A DNA stretch of 64,000 bases, taken from the NCBI GenBank assembly GCA_964215955.1, contig CAXPDR010000017.1:1-64000 (forward strand), given 5' to 3'. The DNA is from GCA-2706205 sp964215955 (GTDB taxonomy: Bacteria; Bdellovibrionota; Bacteriovoracia; Bacteriovoracales; Bacteriovoracaceae). The translations under genes and the position numbers were made by a program. A model generated the notes under the pieces. It was not told the DNA's origin, did not search any database, and saw only the letters and a list, made by a program, of their open reading frames with translations. Positions 27,766 through 37,018 of this stretch are shown piece after piece (position 1 is the stretch's first letter; each line of letters opens with the position of its first letter).

Positions 27766-27803
27766 ATTGAGTTATTATTTAAGTCCTTGTAAATACGTGC
27801 GGT

Positions 27804-27840
27804 TTACTTGAGTTGTAAGATCAAGTAAGTTGCTTTTCTT
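27804..27840 (+). terminator. possible terminator of chemosensory cluster
   Basis: TTACTTGA (27804-27811) and TCAAGTAA (27821-27828) form a perfect 8-bp stem with a 9-base loop, followed by a T-rich tail (TTGCTTTTCTTT). The stem is AT-rich and the tail is interrupted, so termination is possible but would be weak. Confidence 0.4.
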
Positions 27841-27877
27841 TGATAAATTTTATACATATCTTTTGGGAGATTGAGAT

Positions 27878-28807
27878 ATGTTAAAGAATTTATTGTTATT
27901 GGCTTTGTGCCTTTTTGCCTACAAGTCTATTGCGTCAAGCAGAATTATCTATGGTGATGATAATCGAGTTGATCTAAAAAGTATTCAAGATGAAAATATT
28001 AAAAGTTTAAGTAAAGCGATTGCAGGTAGACTTTTTAAGCACTCCTATACAGAAAAAGCTAATAATAAGTTTATCGAAATTGATACTATTTTAAAATTGT
28101 CAGATCCAATGTCGATGAATGTTTGTAAAGAACAAAAGTTTGCTGACCAAATCACTGTTGTTGACTGTACAGGTTTTCTAGTTGGAGAAGACTTGTTAGT
28201 AACAGCAGGTCATTGCGCTGTTCCATTTGGCAGTACTGTAGAGGATGATATCACTGACGATTGTTTAGCTTTTGAATGGTTATTTGATTTTAATGAAGAT
28301 GTTGATGGTTCTCTTGATCCAAAAAATGTCGATAGAGATAAGATCTACGGGTGTGAAAAAGTTGTTTACGCTAAATATGAAGAAGATGATGACTTTGCCT
28401 TAATCAAGCTTGATAGAAAAGTTTCTGATAGAACTCCACTAAAAATGAAAACAAATGGTGCTCCTGAGATAGGCGATGAGCTTTTCGTAATGGGACACCC
28501 ATCTGGGCTTCCTTTGAAATATGCAGATGGAGCAAAAGTTTTTAGTGTAGAAGAAAATTATTTTTCAACGAACTTAGATACTTTCGGTGGTAACTCTGGT
28601 TCACCAGTGTTCAACGCTAAGACCTTAGAGGTTGAAGGAATACTTGTTAGAGGGGATGCTGACTATAGAAGAGTTTTCAAAGACGATGGTTCTTCGTGTA
28701 ATGTTGTTAATACCTGTGATAGCGATAGACAAAACTGTGTGGTTGATGATCCAAATATTGATGGAGAGCACGTTAGTCTTATAAGTAAAATTTTAGAAAA
28801 AATATAA
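27878..28807 (+). CDS. Secreted trypsin/V8-like serine protease
   Basis: The 309-residue protein has a signal peptide (about 1-20) and a chymotrypsin-fold protease core: catalytic His in LLVTAGHCAVP, Asp in DDDFALIKLD and Ser in FGGNSGSPVFN. The S1 family is exported and cleaves proteins outside the cytoplasm. Several cysteines near the C-terminus (SSCNVVNTC and SDRQNCVV) may form disulfides. GGGAG precedes the ATG. It converges on a subtilisin-like gene and shares its terminator. For a predatory or scavenging bacterium such an enzyme would digest prey or host protein, which is inference. Confidence 0.9.
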   Translation: MLKNLLLLALCLFAYKSIASSRIIYGDDNRVDLKSIQDENIKSLSKAIAGRLFKHSYTEKANNKFIEIDTILKLSDPMSMNVCKEQKFADQITVVDCTGFLVGEDLLVTAGHCAVPFGSTVEDDITDDCLAFEWLFDFNEDVDGSLDPKNVDRDKIYGCEKVVYAKYEEDDDFALIKLDRKVSDRTPLKMKTNGAPEIGDELFVMGHPSGLPLKYADGAKVFSVEENYFSTNLDTFGGNSGSPVFNAKTLEVEGILVRGDADYRRVFKDDGSSCNVVNTCDSDRQNCVVDDPNIDGEHVSLISKILEKI

Positions 28808-28810
28808 TAA

Positions 28811-28837
28811 AAAAAACCGGCAATTGTCGGTTTTTTT
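28811..28837. terminator. bidirectional terminator between two protease genes
   Basis: AAAAAAACCGGCA and TGTCGGTTTTTTT form a stem with one G-T wobble and a tiny loop. T-tracts flank it on both strands, so it can end both the plus-strand trypsin-like gene and the minus-strand subtilisin-like gene, whose stop codon touches it. Confidence 0.85.
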
Positions 28838-30182
28838 AATTATTCTTAATCGCTTCTATAAGATTTAGAGTTCCACTACTTGTAATGAGTCCATTTAAAT
28901 GATCCTGCTTTGTTACATTTTTCATTAACTGGTTTTTTATGGCACCTGGTTGTAGGGTTTTATTAAATGATTTTAAAACTGCAGCAGCTCCTGATACAAT
29001 TGGTGTGGCCATAGATGTACCCATTTGTGCTTCATAAGGTATGTCATCTAATGAGCAAGGGCCAAAACAAGACGGTATTGCTGTAGAGTAAAGTCCTCCT
29101 GAAAAAGAGTCCCCGCCTGGAGCTGCAATATGTACAGTTGCTCCACCAAAGTTTGAATAGTCCGTAAGGTCATTATAAGAATCTACACTACCTACAGAGA
29201 TGACATTTTCAGATTGAACATTTGCTGGGTAAACCGGAGAGTTATCATTACAGTCTCCAATACCATCAGCTCCACCATTTCCCGCCGCTGCAACTAATAA
29301 ACTACCTTGAGAGTTTCCATAATTTGCAGCATCTATAATGGCCTGAACTTCTGCCGTGATTTCCTGTCCAACACTTCCGCCTAAAGATAAATTTATAATA
29401 TCTGCTCCATTATCAATTGCGTATAAAATTCCTGCAGCTATTGTTGCAAGATCTCCCCGGCCACTTTCACTTAAAACCTTTACAGGTAAAATTTTTGCCT
29501 TAGGTGCAATCCCCATGTATGTACTTGCCGCAAGACCAGCAACATGGGTACCATGTCCATTATCATCAATTGGATATGCATCACCGTTATAGAAATCCCA
29601 ACCAACATAATCGTCTACAAAACCATTTCCATCAGTATCATTATAATCAGCATCACCACCATGTTTATCATTACTTGTTCTAATATTTGGGCTTAAGTGA
29701 GGGTGGTTATAATAAACCCCGGTATCAATAATTGCGATCACTGATCCTTCACCCAATTCAGTTTCAGAAATATTAACTTGTTCTAAATGTGGAAAGTATC
29801 GAAAAGAATTTGTATTTCTATATTGAGGTGTGTGCGGTCCGTAAAAGGGATAATTGCCTATGCTTTTTGAGTCAAAGCTACCACTAATAAGCACATCCTC
29901 GTAGAGTTTATTTTCTTTTAACCTAGTTGCACTTTTAAGTTGTATAAGTTCTTTTTTACTTATGCCAATAAACTCAATTAGTTTTCTTTTTTCATTTATA
30001 ATACGGTATTTCCCTCCGTAGGAAGCTGCAATTTCTTTTGCCTCAGCAACTGTTGTGCAGCTGGCGATAATTCCAACTTGATTTTTGTTACGTGGAGCAG
30101 ATTTACTTTCAATGATATCATTTCCACAAGATACGAGTGATAGTAGGACAATTCCATGTCCCAAGATTGAATTCCATTTCAT
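28836..30182 (-). CDS. Subtilisin-like (S8) serine protease, predicted lipoprotein
   Basis: The 448-residue protein has a lipoprotein-type signal ending LLSLVSCG, an inhibitor-like propeptide region of about 70 residues, and an S8 protease domain with catalytic Asp in IAIIDTGVY, His in DNGHGTHVAG and Ser in GTSMATPIVSG. A calcium-binding-like acidic stretch (DTDGNGFVDD) lies between Asp and His. The ATG at 30182 is preferred to an upstream in-frame ATG because AGAGGTG precedes it and the signal starts there. It should act outside the cytoplasm or on the outer membrane. It faces the trypsin-like gene. Confidence 0.9.
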   Translation of the reverse strand: MKWNSILGHGIVLLSLVSCGNDIIESKSAPRNKNQVGIIASCTTVAEAKEIAASYGGKYRIINEKRKLIEFIGISKKELIQLKSATRLKENKLYEDVLISGSFDSKSIGNYPFYGPHTPQYRNTNSFRYFPHLEQVNISETELGEGSVIAIIDTGVYYNHPHLSPNIRTSNDKHGGDADYNDTDGNGFVDDYVGWDFYNGDAYPIDDNGHGTHVAGLAASTYMGIAPKAKILPVKVLSESGRGDLATIAAGILYAIDNGADIINLSLGGSVGQEITAEVQAIIDAANYGNSQGSLLVAAAGNGGADGIGDCNDNSPVYPANVQSENVISVGSVDSYNDLTDYSNFGGATVHIAAPGGDSFSGGLYSTAIPSCFGPCSLDDIPYEAQMGTSMATPIVSGAAAVLKSFNKTLQPGAIKNQLMKNVTKQDHLNGLITSSGTLNLIEAIKNN

Positions 30183-30309
30183 AAGCACCTCTAAAGACGC
30201 ACATCCTAGCGTCAATATACTGTGTGCAAGGAGCATACCATGTTCTTTTCATTGGATTCTAGGGGGTTAGATTTGATTAGTTGGAACCAGTGTCACTGTG
30301 GGGTGTCAA

Positions 30310-30324
30310 AACATTGTTAATGTT
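30310..30324. promoter_or_regulatory. dyad upstream of uvrA
   Basis: AACATT-GTT-AATGTT is a perfect 6-bp dyad 34 bases before the uvrA start. A similar AACATT-N4-AATGTT dyad occurs at 43608-43623. UvrA is SOS-regulated in many bacteria, so this could be an operator, but I cannot show it matches the LexA box of this organism. Confidence 0.3.
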
Positions 30325-30357
30325 GGCAGTACCATTTTCTATAAGGTATAGTAAGTC

Positions 30358-33153
30358 ATGGAAAAAATTAAGATTTTTGGTGCTAAAGTTCATAATTTAA
30401 AAAATATTGATGTTGAAATTCCACGAGGAACTCTGACGGTTGTTACAGGCCCATCAGGGTCAGGTAAATCTTCACTTGCATTTGATACTCTATATGCTGA
30501 AGGACAAAGAAGGTATATAGAATCTTTATCTAGTTACGCAAGGCAGTTTTTGGGCCAAATGGAGCCTCCGGAAGTCGAGTCTATTACTGGATTAAGTCCT
30601 GCAATAGCTATTGACCAAAAGTCTACTTCAAAAAACCCAAGATCAACTGTTGGAACCATTACTGAAGTCTATGATTATTTGAGAGTTTTGTATGCAAGAG
30701 TAGGTACGGCTTTTTGTCCTGAGTCTGGTGAGGTTTTGGAAGCTCAATCAGCTGAGCAGATTGTAAAACATTTAATGAATAAAGAAGAGAAAACTAAGCT
30801 GCAAATTCTTGCACCTGTCTTAAAAAATCAAAAAGGAGAACATAGAGATCTCATCCAAAAATTTCTTTCTATGGGTTACTCAAAGGCGAGACTAAATGGC
30901 AAGCTTATTCCTTTAGAGGAAGAGCTTATTTTAGAAAAGAATAAAAAAAATAATCTTGAAATTATTATTGATAGAATTGTTGTAAAACCGGGAATAAAAG
31001 GAAGGCTTACAGATTCTATCGAGCAAGGATTAAAATTAGGTGAGGGCAGTATATTTGTTCTCGTGAATGATGCAGAAGAGTTTTATAGTGAACATTTATA
31101 TTCTCACAAAAGTGGTAAAAGTTATCCTGAATTAGAACCAAGGCTATTTTCTTTTAATTCTCCCCTTGGTGCCTGCGAAAGTTGTAATGGCTTAGGTGAA
31201 TCAAAGGTATTTGAACGTAGTCGATATGTACTAGATGAAGGTCTAAGCTTTAATGACGGTGCAATAACTGCACTTGGAAAAAGAGGATCTTTTTATTTTC
31301 AAATGGTGAAATGTATTTTAGATCAGGAAGGTGTTGATCTCAATATTCCTTTGAAAAAATGGCCAAAAAAAGTTTATAAAATTATCTTTGATGGAAGTGA
31401 TAAAGAATATACCTATAAGTTTAAATCTGAAAATTCCTCCTATACCTTCACAAAAGCTTTTGTTGGGTTAGATGCATGGCTTGAAAAAAAATACATAGAA
31501 AGTTCAAGTGAAAAGGTTCGATCAGAACTTGAAAAGTTTATGAATATTCAAACTTGCCCTAAATGCGAAGGAAAAAGATTAAATGCGTATGCCAGAAATG
31601 TTATGATTTCTAAGAAAGGGATCATGGATGTTTCAGAACTCTCAATAGAGGATGCATTTAATTTTTTTAAAAAAGTAAAATTCAAAGGAAATAAAAAAGT
31701 TATTGCAGATAAGCTTTTAAAAGAAATAAATTCAAGACTACAATTTCTTGTCGATGTTGGGCTTACTTATTTAACTCTAAATAGGGCCGCCAATACTCTT
31801 TCTGGAGGTGAATCTCAAAGAATTAGATTGGCAACTCAAATAGGCTCAGCCCTTTCAGGTGTTCTCTATGTTTTAGATGAACCAAGTATTGGGTTACATC
31901 AAAGAGATAATGATAAACTTATTCAAACTTTAATTCATCTAAGAGATATTGGAAACACTGTGATTGTAGTTGAGCATGACGAAGATACTATGCTCGCAAG
32001 TGATCATATTATAGATATTGGTCCGGGAGCGGGAGTTCACGGTGGTGAAATAGTTGCTTTTGGAACACCTTCTCAAATAAAGAAATCGAATTCAATAACT
32101 GGGGAATATCTGTCTGGTAAAAAATTGATCCCAGTTCCAAGTGAAAGAAAAAAATTAGAAAAGTTAATCAAGATTAAAGGAATCCAAAAAAATAACTTAA
32201 AAAAACTTGATGTAGAGATCCCTGTTGGGGGACTCGTTTGTATTACCGGTGTATCTGGTTCAGGAAAATCAACTTTAGTTCATAATGCACTTGTTCCTGG
32301 AATAAAGAATTATTTAAATAAAAATAGAGACTATGCTGTTTGTTACCAATCAATAAGTGGGGTAAATAATATTGATCAGGTTATTGAGATCGATCAAAGT
32401 CCTATAGGAAGAACTCCAAAATCTAATCCTGCTACATATACAAAGTTATTTGATCAAATCAGAACGCTATTTGCCAATACTAATGAAGCTAAAATAAGAG
32501 GTTATAAAGCTGGTCGTTTTAGTTTTAATGTTAAAGGGGGAAGATGTGAGGCTTGTGAAGGAAATGGTACCATCAAAGTTGAAATGAACTTTCTCCCAGA
32601 TGTTTATATTACTTGTTCTGATTGTGGTGGGAAAAGATATAATCAAGAAACACTCAATATATTATATCGTGGTAAAAATATCTCGGATATTTTACAAATG
32701 TCGATTGAAGAAGCTTGCGAGTTTTTTCAACATCATACAAAAATTCACAGAGCCCTTTCAACTCTTGATTCTGTTGGTCTAGGTTATATAAAACTTGGTC
32801 AAAGTTCTACAACTCTTTCTGGTGGAGAGGCGCAAAGACTTAAACTTTCAAGGGAACTAAGTAAGGCCACAAGAGGGCATTGTCTTTATGTATTAGATGA
32901 ACCAACTACAGGTCTTCACTTTAAGGATGTACAGGTATTATTAGATGCTATCCATAGATTAATTGATCTTGGACATACTGCTCTTGTTATAGAACATAAT
33001 TTAGAGGTTATTAAAACCGCAGATCATATAATAGACCTAGGACCTGAAGGCGGTGTTCATGGAGGAGAAGTGGTTGCCATAGGTAGCCCCGAGGAAATAG
33101 CTAAAAATAAAAAATCAATAACAGGTAAATATTTAAAAAAACTTTTAGGATAG
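30358..33153 (+). CDS. uvrA: UvrA excinuclease ABC subunit A
   Basis: The 931-residue protein is the DNA-damage sensor of nucleotide excision repair. It has two ABC ATPase modules: Walker A sites GPSGSGKSS and GVSGSGKST, signature motifs LSGGESQRIRLA and LSGGEAQRLKLS, and both Walker B regions (VLDEPSIGLHQ, VLDEPTTGLH). The zinc modules CPKCEGKRLN and CEACEGNG...CSDCGGKRYN are intact. In the first insertion module only the second Cys pair (GACESCNGLG) is present; where E. coli has the first CxxC, this protein reads EHLYSHKSGKSY. Length is normal. It heads an operon with pyrC, cdd and priA. Confidence 0.97.
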   Translation: MEKIKIFGAKVHNLKNIDVEIPRGTLTVVTGPSGSGKSSLAFDTLYAEGQRRYIESLSSYARQFLGQMEPPEVESITGLSPAIAIDQKSTSKNPRSTVGTITEVYDYLRVLYARVGTAFCPESGEVLEAQSAEQIVKHLMNKEEKTKLQILAPVLKNQKGEHRDLIQKFLSMGYSKARLNGKLIPLEEELILEKNKKNNLEIIIDRIVVKPGIKGRLTDSIEQGLKLGEGSIFVLVNDAEEFYSEHLYSHKSGKSYPELEPRLFSFNSPLGACESCNGLGESKVFERSRYVLDEGLSFNDGAITALGKRGSFYFQMVKCILDQEGVDLNIPLKKWPKKVYKIIFDGSDKEYTYKFKSENSSYTFTKAFVGLDAWLEKKYIESSSEKVRSELEKFMNIQTCPKCEGKRLNAYARNVMISKKGIMDVSELSIEDAFNFFKKVKFKGNKKVIADKLLKEINSRLQFLVDVGLTYLTLNRAANTLSGGESQRIRLATQIGSALSGVLYVLDEPSIGLHQRDNDKLIQTLIHLRDIGNTVIVVEHDEDTMLASDHIIDIGPGAGVHGGEIVAFGTPSQIKKSNSITGEYLSGKKLIPVPSERKKLEKLIKIKGIQKNNLKKLDVEIPVGGLVCITGVSGSGKSTLVHNALVPGIKNYLNKNRDYAVCYQSISGVNNIDQVIEIDQSPIGRTPKSNPATYTKLFDQIRTLFANTNEAKIRGYKAGRFSFNVKGGRCEACEGNGTIKVEMNFLPDVYITCSDCGGKRYNQETLNILYRGKNISDILQMSIEEACEFFQHHTKIHRALSTLDSVGLGYIKLGQSSTTLSGGEAQRLKLSRELSKATRGHCLYVLDEPTTGLHFKDVQVLLDAIHRLIDLGHTALVIEHNLEVIKTADHIIDLGPEGGVHGGEVVAIGSPEEIAKNKKSITGKYLKKLLG

Positions 33154-33157
33154 AAAT

Positions 33158-34462
33158 ATGAGTATTTTAATTAAAAATGTAAAAACGAATTCAATCTTGT
33201 TAAATCAAAAAGAGGATTTAGAGGTTGATATTGATATTCTTATTGAGAATGGGAAAATAGCAAAAATTGAAAGTGAAATGGACATAAGTGCCGACCAAAT
33301 CATCGATGGCAAAGGATATTTTTTATCTCCTGGACTTTGTGATCCACAGGTACATTTTAGAGAACCAGGTTTAGAATATAAGGAAGATATTGAATCCGGC
33401 TCCCATGCTGCAGCTAAAGGGGGATTTACAACGGTTATATCCATGCCCAATACATCACCGACAGCAGATAATGCTGAAGTCGTGGCCAATATGTGGAAGC
33501 GGTCTCAAGATGTTGGTGTCTGTAGGGTTTATCCTACTGGGGCAGTAACTTTTGGCCTTAAAGGTGAAGAGATTCCAGATTATGAAGCCATGAAAAATGC
33601 AGGAGCAATTGCTTTAACGGATGATGGTAAAGGTGTTCAAAAAGAAGAAATTTTTAAAGAGGCCATGTTAAGAGCTGCTAAGCTTGATATGGCAGTTTTA
33701 GATCACTCAGAAGATGAATCCCTTTCCTTAGGAGGGGCCATCCATAAAGGTGAGATTTCTGAGAAGTATGGAATAAAAGGAATTGATTCCAATTCAGAGT
33801 CTGCTCATGTTGAAAGAGGTTGTAGATTAAGTGAGGAGACTAATTGTCATTATCATGTTTTACATATTTCTACTAAGAAATCCATTGATGCTGTAAGGGC
33901 TGCTAAGAAAAAGGGACTAAGAGTTACAGCCGAAGTATCACCACATCATTTACTACTTTGTGATGAAGACATACCATTACGTTCAGAAAATGATCTCAAT
34001 CCTAATTGGAAAATGAATCCGCCACTAAGGTCTAAAGAAGATAGAGCAGCATGCCATGAGGCACTAATAGATGGAACTATAGATGCAATTGCAACTGATC
34101 ATGCTCCTCATGCTCCTCATGAAAAAGAAAAACATATTCATGAAGCTCCATTTGGTATTATTGGATTAGAGACGGCCTTTCCACTCGTTTATACAAACTT
34201 TGTTAAAACTGGAAAAATAAGTTTAAATAAATGTATTGATCTTATGAGTAAGCAAGCTGGAGCTTTATTTAAACTCGATATCGGACGAATTACTGAAGGT
34301 AGCGTCGCTGATTTGGTATTGTTTGATTTAGAAAATGAATTTGAAGTCAAAGAAGATTTTTTTAAGTCCAAAAGTAAAAATTCTCCATTTATTGGCAATA
34401 AATTATTTGGAAAAACAAAATTAACTATATTCGAAGGAAAGATTGTTTATAACGATCTTTAA
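33158..34462 (+). CDS. pyrC: Dihydroorotase, class I
   Basis: The 434-residue amidohydrolase catalyses ring closure of carbamoyl-aspartate to dihydroorotate in pyrimidine synthesis. The metal ligands are seen in CDPQVHFREPG, LDHSEDE, HVLHISTKKS and AEVSPHHLLL, and the catalytic Asp in IATDHAPHAPHEKEK. The first metal motif is QVH rather than HVH; this variant is known from other class I dihydroorotases, so activity is expected. It follows uvrA by 4 bases and precedes cytidine deaminase, so pyrimidine genes are embedded in a DNA repair/replication operon. Confidence 0.93.
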   Translation: MSILIKNVKTNSILLNQKEDLEVDIDILIENGKIAKIESEMDISADQIIDGKGYFLSPGLCDPQVHFREPGLEYKEDIESGSHAAAKGGFTTVISMPNTSPTADNAEVVANMWKRSQDVGVCRVYPTGAVTFGLKGEEIPDYEAMKNAGAIALTDDGKGVQKEEIFKEAMLRAAKLDMAVLDHSEDESLSLGGAIHKGEISEKYGIKGIDSNSESAHVERGCRLSEETNCHYHVLHISTKKSIDAVRAAKKKGLRVTAEVSPHHLLLCDEDIPLRSENDLNPNWKMNPPLRSKEDRAACHEALIDGTIDAIATDHAPHAPHEKEKHIHEAPFGIIGLETAFPLVYTNFVKTGKISLNKCIDLMSKQAGALFKLDIGRITEGSVADLVLFDLENEFEVKEDFFKSKSKNSPFIGNKLFGKTKLTIFEGKIVYNDL

Positions 34463-34471
34463 GGTGATTAC

Positions 34472-34888
34472 ATGGAAGTAAATGAAACTGTAAAAAAAGC
34501 ATGGGAAATGGCAAAAAACGTTCAAGATAATGCTTATGCCAAATATTCTAATTTTCAAGTTGGTGCGGCCATAAAGCTAAAAGGGAGTGATGATATTGTT
34601 GTAGGATGTAATGTCGAAAATGCTTCCTTTGGCGCAACAGTATGTGCTGAAAGGGGAGCGATCCAAACTTCTATTGCACAATATGGTAAAAGAGAATTTG
34701 AATTTGTCGTCGTTGTGAGTAATACCAATCCAGCAATAGGACCTTGTGCTCTATGCTTACAGGTCTTAAGTGAATTTGCCGATAGTGAATTACCCATTTA
34801 TTTATCTAATAAAAATGAAATCCAAAGTGTTGTAAAATTTGGAGATCTCTTAGGAAGTCCTTTTGGAGAAATACCTGAAACGATTTAA
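34472..34888 (+). CDS. cdd: Cytidine deaminase
   Basis: The 138-residue protein is a homotetrameric-type cytidine deaminase of the pyrimidine salvage pathway: the zinc site is formed by TVCAERGAI (Cys and catalytic Glu) and GPCALCLQVL (two Cys). Length matches the short tetrameric class. AAGGTG lies 6 bases before the ATG. It follows pyrC by 9 bases and ends 3 bases before priA. Confidence 0.95.
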   Translation: MEVNETVKKAWEMAKNVQDNAYAKYSNFQVGAAIKLKGSDDIVVGCNVENASFGATVCAERGAIQTSIAQYGKREFEFVVVVSNTNPAIGPCALCLQVLSEFADSELPIYLSNKNEIQSVVKFGDLLGSPFGEIPETI

Positions 34889-34891
34889 TAC

Positions 34892-36895
34892 ATGAGTGGA
34901 TTTTATCAAGTTGCCGTAAATTTTCCTAAAATGAATAGCATCTTCACCTATAAGTCAGATGAGGAACTATTAATTGGTGATCTCGTTGATGTTCCTTTTG
35001 GAAGAAGAACCTCCCAAGGAACTGTCATGGGTGTTTCAACTCCTGAGCAAGTTGATGGAATTGATCATGAAAAAATTAAGACAATAGCTGGGAAAATTGA
35101 AAATGCTTTTCGAATTCAAAATAAGGAGATGCAGCTCTATCAATGGATGAGTAAGTATTATCATTATTCTCTTGGAAAACTAATCTTTGATTGTATTCCT
35201 AAGATTTTAAAAAGACCTAGAAAAGTTGAGTTTATTAAAGGCAAAGGGGAAGATATTCCTTTTGATCTTAATGATAAACAAAGTGAAATCTTTTATGAAG
35301 TATCTCAATCTTTAGAAAATGGATTTGGTCAAAATTATATTCATGGGGTTACAGGGAGTGGTAAATCTGCAATTTATTTGAAACTTATGAAAGAAGTTTT
35401 GAAAACTGGTAAATCTGTTCAGTTTCTTCTTCCTGAAATTAATCTTACACCCCAGTTCACAGAAATGTTTGCCACATATTTAGACTGTAAAGTCTTAACT
35501 TATCATAGTGGAGTCACGCCTTCTGAAAAATATAATATTTGGAAGGCTCTAAATGATTCAACTGAGCCAGTCCTTATTATGGGGGTTAGAAGTTCAATTT
35601 TTCTACCTATCAAAGACTTAGGACTTGTTATTGTAGATGAAGAGCATGATCAATCTTTTAAACAGACGGATCGTTGTCCTTATAATGGACGAGATGTGGC
35701 CATAAAAAAAGCGCAGCTTCATAATTGTTCAGTCGTTCTTGGGAGCGCAACTCCGACAGTTGAGAATTTTCATAATTTCTCTGAGGGGACTCATAGGAAA
35801 TATTTTGATTTGCAAAATAGAGTAGGTGCAGGGAATTTTCCAAAACTCAAACTTTTAGATATTAAAGATAGGTTTAAAGAAAATGATCCAGCCTGGCCAT
35901 TTTTGGATGAAACATTGGATGAAATTGAATCGCATCTTAAAAAAGGTGAACAGGTTCTAGTTTTTATCAATAAACTTGGGTATTCAAGTTTTATTCAATG
36001 TAGAAACTGCGGTCATCAGTTCTATAATGAAAATTGTGGCTGTCAGAATAATCTAAGATATTTTAAAAGAAGAAATTGTCTAAGTTGTTCTCATTGTGAC
36101 TTTGTCATGCCGATGCCAGATCAATGTCCAGAATGTAGTGGGATTACCTTGATGAATAAGGGGTTTGGGACAGAAAAGGTAGAGCAAGTTTTATCAGATG
36201 TTTTTCCAAATTACATCACAGATAGGTTTGATCGCGATGAAATAAAGACGACTAAAGATTTGACTACTAAGTTAGATAAATTTCATAGAAAAGAAATTGA
36301 TATTCTAGTTGGAACTCAAATGCTCGCTAAAGGGCATAATTTTAAAAGGGTAAACCTCGTTGTTATTCTTGGTATTGATTCAATGTTAAATTATGCTGAT
36401 TTTAGATCTAGTGAAAAAACTTTTCAGTTGGTAGAGCAGGTTGCGGGAAGAGCGGGTAGATATGCTGATGATTCGAGTGTTATCATCCAAACACTAAATC
36501 CAAACCATAATATATTTAGACTCATTCAAGAACATTCATTTGATGGATTTTATAAAGAAGAGTTACCCCTGCGAGAACTTTGTCATTGTCCTCCTTTTTC
36601 TAAGGTGGCCATGTTATTCTTTTCTTCTAGATTTAGAGATAAGCTCATCGGAAATATTACCGAAGTTGCTAATCAATTAAATAAAGTGATTGCCAGTAAT
36701 TTTGAAACAGTAAGACTAATGGGACCGACTCCTATGAGTATTGAAAAAAAAGCCAATCAGTTTACCTGGGCGATTATGCTTAAGTCTCCAAATGTAAACG
36801 AGCTGCATGGGCTCATTCAAACATTTGAATCAAATTATCAAGAAGTCTCAGGGATAAGTTTTAAAATTGATATTGATCCGATGCAGATTTTGTAG
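34892..36895 (+). CDS. priA: Primosomal protein N' (PriA helicase)
   Basis: The 667-residue helicase restarts stalled replication forks. Walker A is GVTGSGKSAIY and the DEAH-type box is IVDEEHDQSFKQ. A zinc-binding insertion has eight cysteines (CRNCGHQFYNENCGC, CLSCSHCD and QCPECSG), and the helicase C-terminal motifs GTQMLAKGHNF and QVAGRAGR follow. The N-terminal 3' DNA-binding domain is compact. It is the last gene of the uvrA operon and is followed by a terminator. Confidence 0.95.
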   Translation: MSGFYQVAVNFPKMNSIFTYKSDEELLIGDLVDVPFGRRTSQGTVMGVSTPEQVDGIDHEKIKTIAGKIENAFRIQNKEMQLYQWMSKYYHYSLGKLIFDCIPKILKRPRKVEFIKGKGEDIPFDLNDKQSEIFYEVSQSLENGFGQNYIHGVTGSGKSAIYLKLMKEVLKTGKSVQFLLPEINLTPQFTEMFATYLDCKVLTYHSGVTPSEKYNIWKALNDSTEPVLIMGVRSSIFLPIKDLGLVIVDEEHDQSFKQTDRCPYNGRDVAIKKAQLHNCSVVLGSATPTVENFHNFSEGTHRKYFDLQNRVGAGNFPKLKLLDIKDRFKENDPAWPFLDETLDEIESHLKKGEQVLVFINKLGYSSFIQCRNCGHQFYNENCGCQNNLRYFKRRNCLSCSHCDFVMPMPDQCPECSGITLMNKGFGTEKVEQVLSDVFPNYITDRFDRDEIKTTKDLTTKLDKFHRKEIDILVGTQMLAKGHNFKRVNLVVILGIDSMLNYADFRSSEKTFQLVEQVAGRAGRYADDSSVIIQTLNPNHNIFRLIQEHSFDGFYKEELPLRELCHCPPFSKVAMLFFSSRFRDKLIGNITEVANQLNKVIASNFETVRLMGPTPMSIEKKANQFTWAIMLKSPNVNELHGLIQTFESNYQEVSGISFKIDIDPMQIL

Positions 36896-36924
36896 GTGTG
36901 TTTTAAGAAACATTATAAATAAAA

Positions 36925-36985
36925 AAGACCCGCTTTGTGAGCAGGTCTTGGGTAATTTATTTCTCTGCTCTAATGAGCAGTTTTT
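36925..36985 (+). terminator. terminator of uvrA-pyrC-cdd-priA operon
   Basis: CTGCTC-TAAT-GAGCAG followed by TTTTT (36965-36985) is an intrinsic terminator. A second stem (AAGACC with GGTCTT, 36925-36949) lies just before it without a T-tract and may help by folding upstream. Confidence 0.8.
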
Positions 36986-37018
36986 AATTTTAAAACTAGT
37001 TTTTCTTGCCGCGTCCAT

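Noticed and set aside
33340..33370. Loss of the first metal-binding His in dihydroorotase (QVH instead of HVH)
   Set aside because: As far as I know this variant occurs in other class I dihydroorotases and is not evidence of inactivity.
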